Position numbers and translations under genes: made by a program
Source: an uncultured Lachnoanaerobaculum sp.
GTDB lineage: Bacteria > Bacillota > Clostridia > Lachnospirales > Lachnospiraceae
Direction of reading: 5' to 3'
Length of the DNA: 6,935 nt
NCBI GenBank assembly: GCA_938041725.1
Contig: CALISX010000296.1
Coordinates: forward strand, 1 to 6,935
Notes under the pieces: model-generated
What the model was told of the DNA's origin: nothing
The model's input: only the letters and a program-made list of their open reading frames with translations
The model's database searches: none
Part shown: in pieces, positions 6,205 to 6,935 of the stretch
Position numbering within the stretch: position 1 is the stretch's first letter
Layout of the letters: each line of letters begins with the position of its first letter

Positions 6205-6935
6205 ATGATTAAGGAAAAGGATCTGCCCAAGGCCTATCAACAGGCCATGGAGGAGCTTTTGGGGGAGGACTATCCCCTGTATTTAGAGAGTCTGAAGGAA
6301 AAGCCCTGCACAGGCTTTCGAGTCAATACCCTGAAGGTCCTGCCAAAGGAGGCAAAGGCTCTTTTGGATCGGGATTTCACCCCTGTTCCCTGGGTAAAGG
6401 AGGGATTTTACTTTGAAGAAGAAAGAGGAAAACTCACCACCCCTTCCCTGTCCGGGGAGGAAAAATTTTTTTCTATTTCTAAAAACCCCTATTATTTTGC
6501 AGGTTTATACTACATTCAAGAGCCCTCTGCCATGACGCCGGCCAGTATTTCCGGGTCAGCTCCGGGCCAGCGTGTTTTGGATCTTTGCGCCGCCCCGGGA
6601 GGCAAGTCCACCCAGCTGGCCGCCATGCTGGGGGGGAGGGGACTGCTGGTAAGCAATGATGTGTCGGCCTCCCGGGGAAAGGCCCTTTTAAAAAATCTGG
6701 AGCAGGCAGGGGCGGGAAATATGCTGGTGACCAATGAGACTCCCCAGGAGCTGGCCAAGATATACCCGGAATATTTTGATGTGGTGCTGGTGGATGCTCC
6801 CTGTTCCGGAGAGGGAATGTTTCGCCGGGACAGGGCGGTATTTTCGGCTTATTTAAAACGGGGACCGGAGGCCTTTGTCCCCTTGCAGAAATCTATTTTA
6901 GAGGAGGCTGCCAAAATGCTTGCCCCCGGAGGCAC
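6205..6935 (+). CDS. rRNA cytosine-C5 methyltransferase, RsmF/NOL1-NOP2-Sun family, N-terminal part; 3' end outside window
   Basis: From the ATG at 6205 the frame is open to the right edge, giving 243 complete codons with no stop. The product should methylate a cytosine in rRNA at carbon 5 using S-adenosylmethionine. The N-terminus LPKAYQQAMEELLGEDY followed by GFRVNTLK (37-44) is the family's RNA-binding lead-in; then come LYYIQEPSAM (101-110), the SAM loop VLDLCAAPGGKSTQLA (124-139), and the catalytic-region motif VDAPCSGEGMFRRD (196-209), with the PC-motif cysteine at C200. The SGEGMFRRD wording favours the RsmF/YebU-like group over RsmB. The second conserved cysteine (TC motif) and any C-terminal RNA-binding domain would lie beyond the window. 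The ribosome binding site is weak (AGAAAG, 6191-6196), but the protein start fits the family better than the internal ATG at 6247. The target base cannot be told from sequence alone. Confidence 0.9.
   Translation, partial: MIKEKDLPKAYQQAMEELLGEDYPLYLESLKEKPCTGFRVNTLKVLPKEAKALLDRDFTPVPWVKEGFYFEEERGKLTTPSLSGEEKFFSISKNPYYFAGLYYIQEPSAMTPASISGSAPGQRVLDLCAAPGGKSTQLAAMLGGRGLLVSNDVSASRGKALLKNLEQAGAGNMLVTNETPQELAKIYPEYFDVVLVDAPCSGEGMFRRDRAVFSAYLKRGPEAFVPLQKSILEEAAKMLAPGG

Noticed and set aside
6201..6209. Extended -10-like TGTTATGAT at the start of the methyltransferase gene
   Set aside because: It overlaps the chosen start codon at 6205 and has no -35 element, and the protein's N-terminus matches the family from this start, so a promoter here would remove real coding sequence.
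1..6935. A hidden defence system, mobile element, CRISPR array or riboswitch
   Set aside because: All sequence except short gaps is accounted for by recognisable chromosomal genes. No direct-repeat array, transposase, integrase, terminal inverted repeats or conserved riboswitch core was seen.

Overview
The window is a densely packed, single-strand (+) run of housekeeping genes. It most likely comes from the chromosome of a Gram-positive anaerobe in the Clostridia, and Lachnospiraceae is the best guess. The grounds are the purine-rich coding strand, strong GGAGG-type ribosome binding sites, short intergenic gaps, clostridial-style protein sequences, and a coiled-coil 'ATPase-like' gene directly after coaD, an arrangement I recall from Lachnospiraceae. 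No database search was possible, so the taxonomy is an inference.

Layout from left to right: (1) the C-terminal part of fakA/yloV (fatty acid kinase catalytic subunit), cut by the left edge; (2) a 94-nt gap with a perfect 14-bp hairpin; (3) a full-length recG helicase; (4) a 50-nt gap with a weaker hairpin that includes the recG stop codon; (5) a membrane-anchored L,D-transpeptidase with a YkuD domain; (6) rsmD (16S rRNA m2G966 methyltransferase), 2 nt downstream; (7) coaD (phosphopantetheine adenylyltransferase), 19 nt downstream; (8) an uncharacterised coiled-coil protein with a repetitive Asn/Gly/Pro tail, 13 nt downstream; (9) a perfect 13-bp hairpin; (10) the N-terminal 243 codons of an RsmF/NOL1-NOP2-Sun-type rRNA cytosine-C5 methyltransferase, cut by the right edge. 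No stretch longer than 100 bases lacks a gene.

The genes do not form one pathway. They cover membrane lipid supply (fakA), replication-fork repair (recG), cell-wall cross-linking (L,D-transpeptidase), ribosome modification (rsmD and the RsmF-like gene) and coenzyme A synthesis (coaD). The rsmD-coaD pair is a widely conserved neighbourhood, and recG close to fakA is common in Firmicutes. From the L,D-transpeptidase to the coiled-coil gene the spacing looks like one transcript. The two strong hairpins, after fakA and after the coiled-coil gene, bracket a recG-to-coiled-coil block, but neither has the U-run of a standard terminator.

I found no mobile element, CRISPR array, tRNA, rRNA or defence system. 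The least understood item is the coiled-coil gene after coaD. The other points of interest are the U-less hairpins, an altered TRG motif in RecG, and a homopolymer cluster inside recG.
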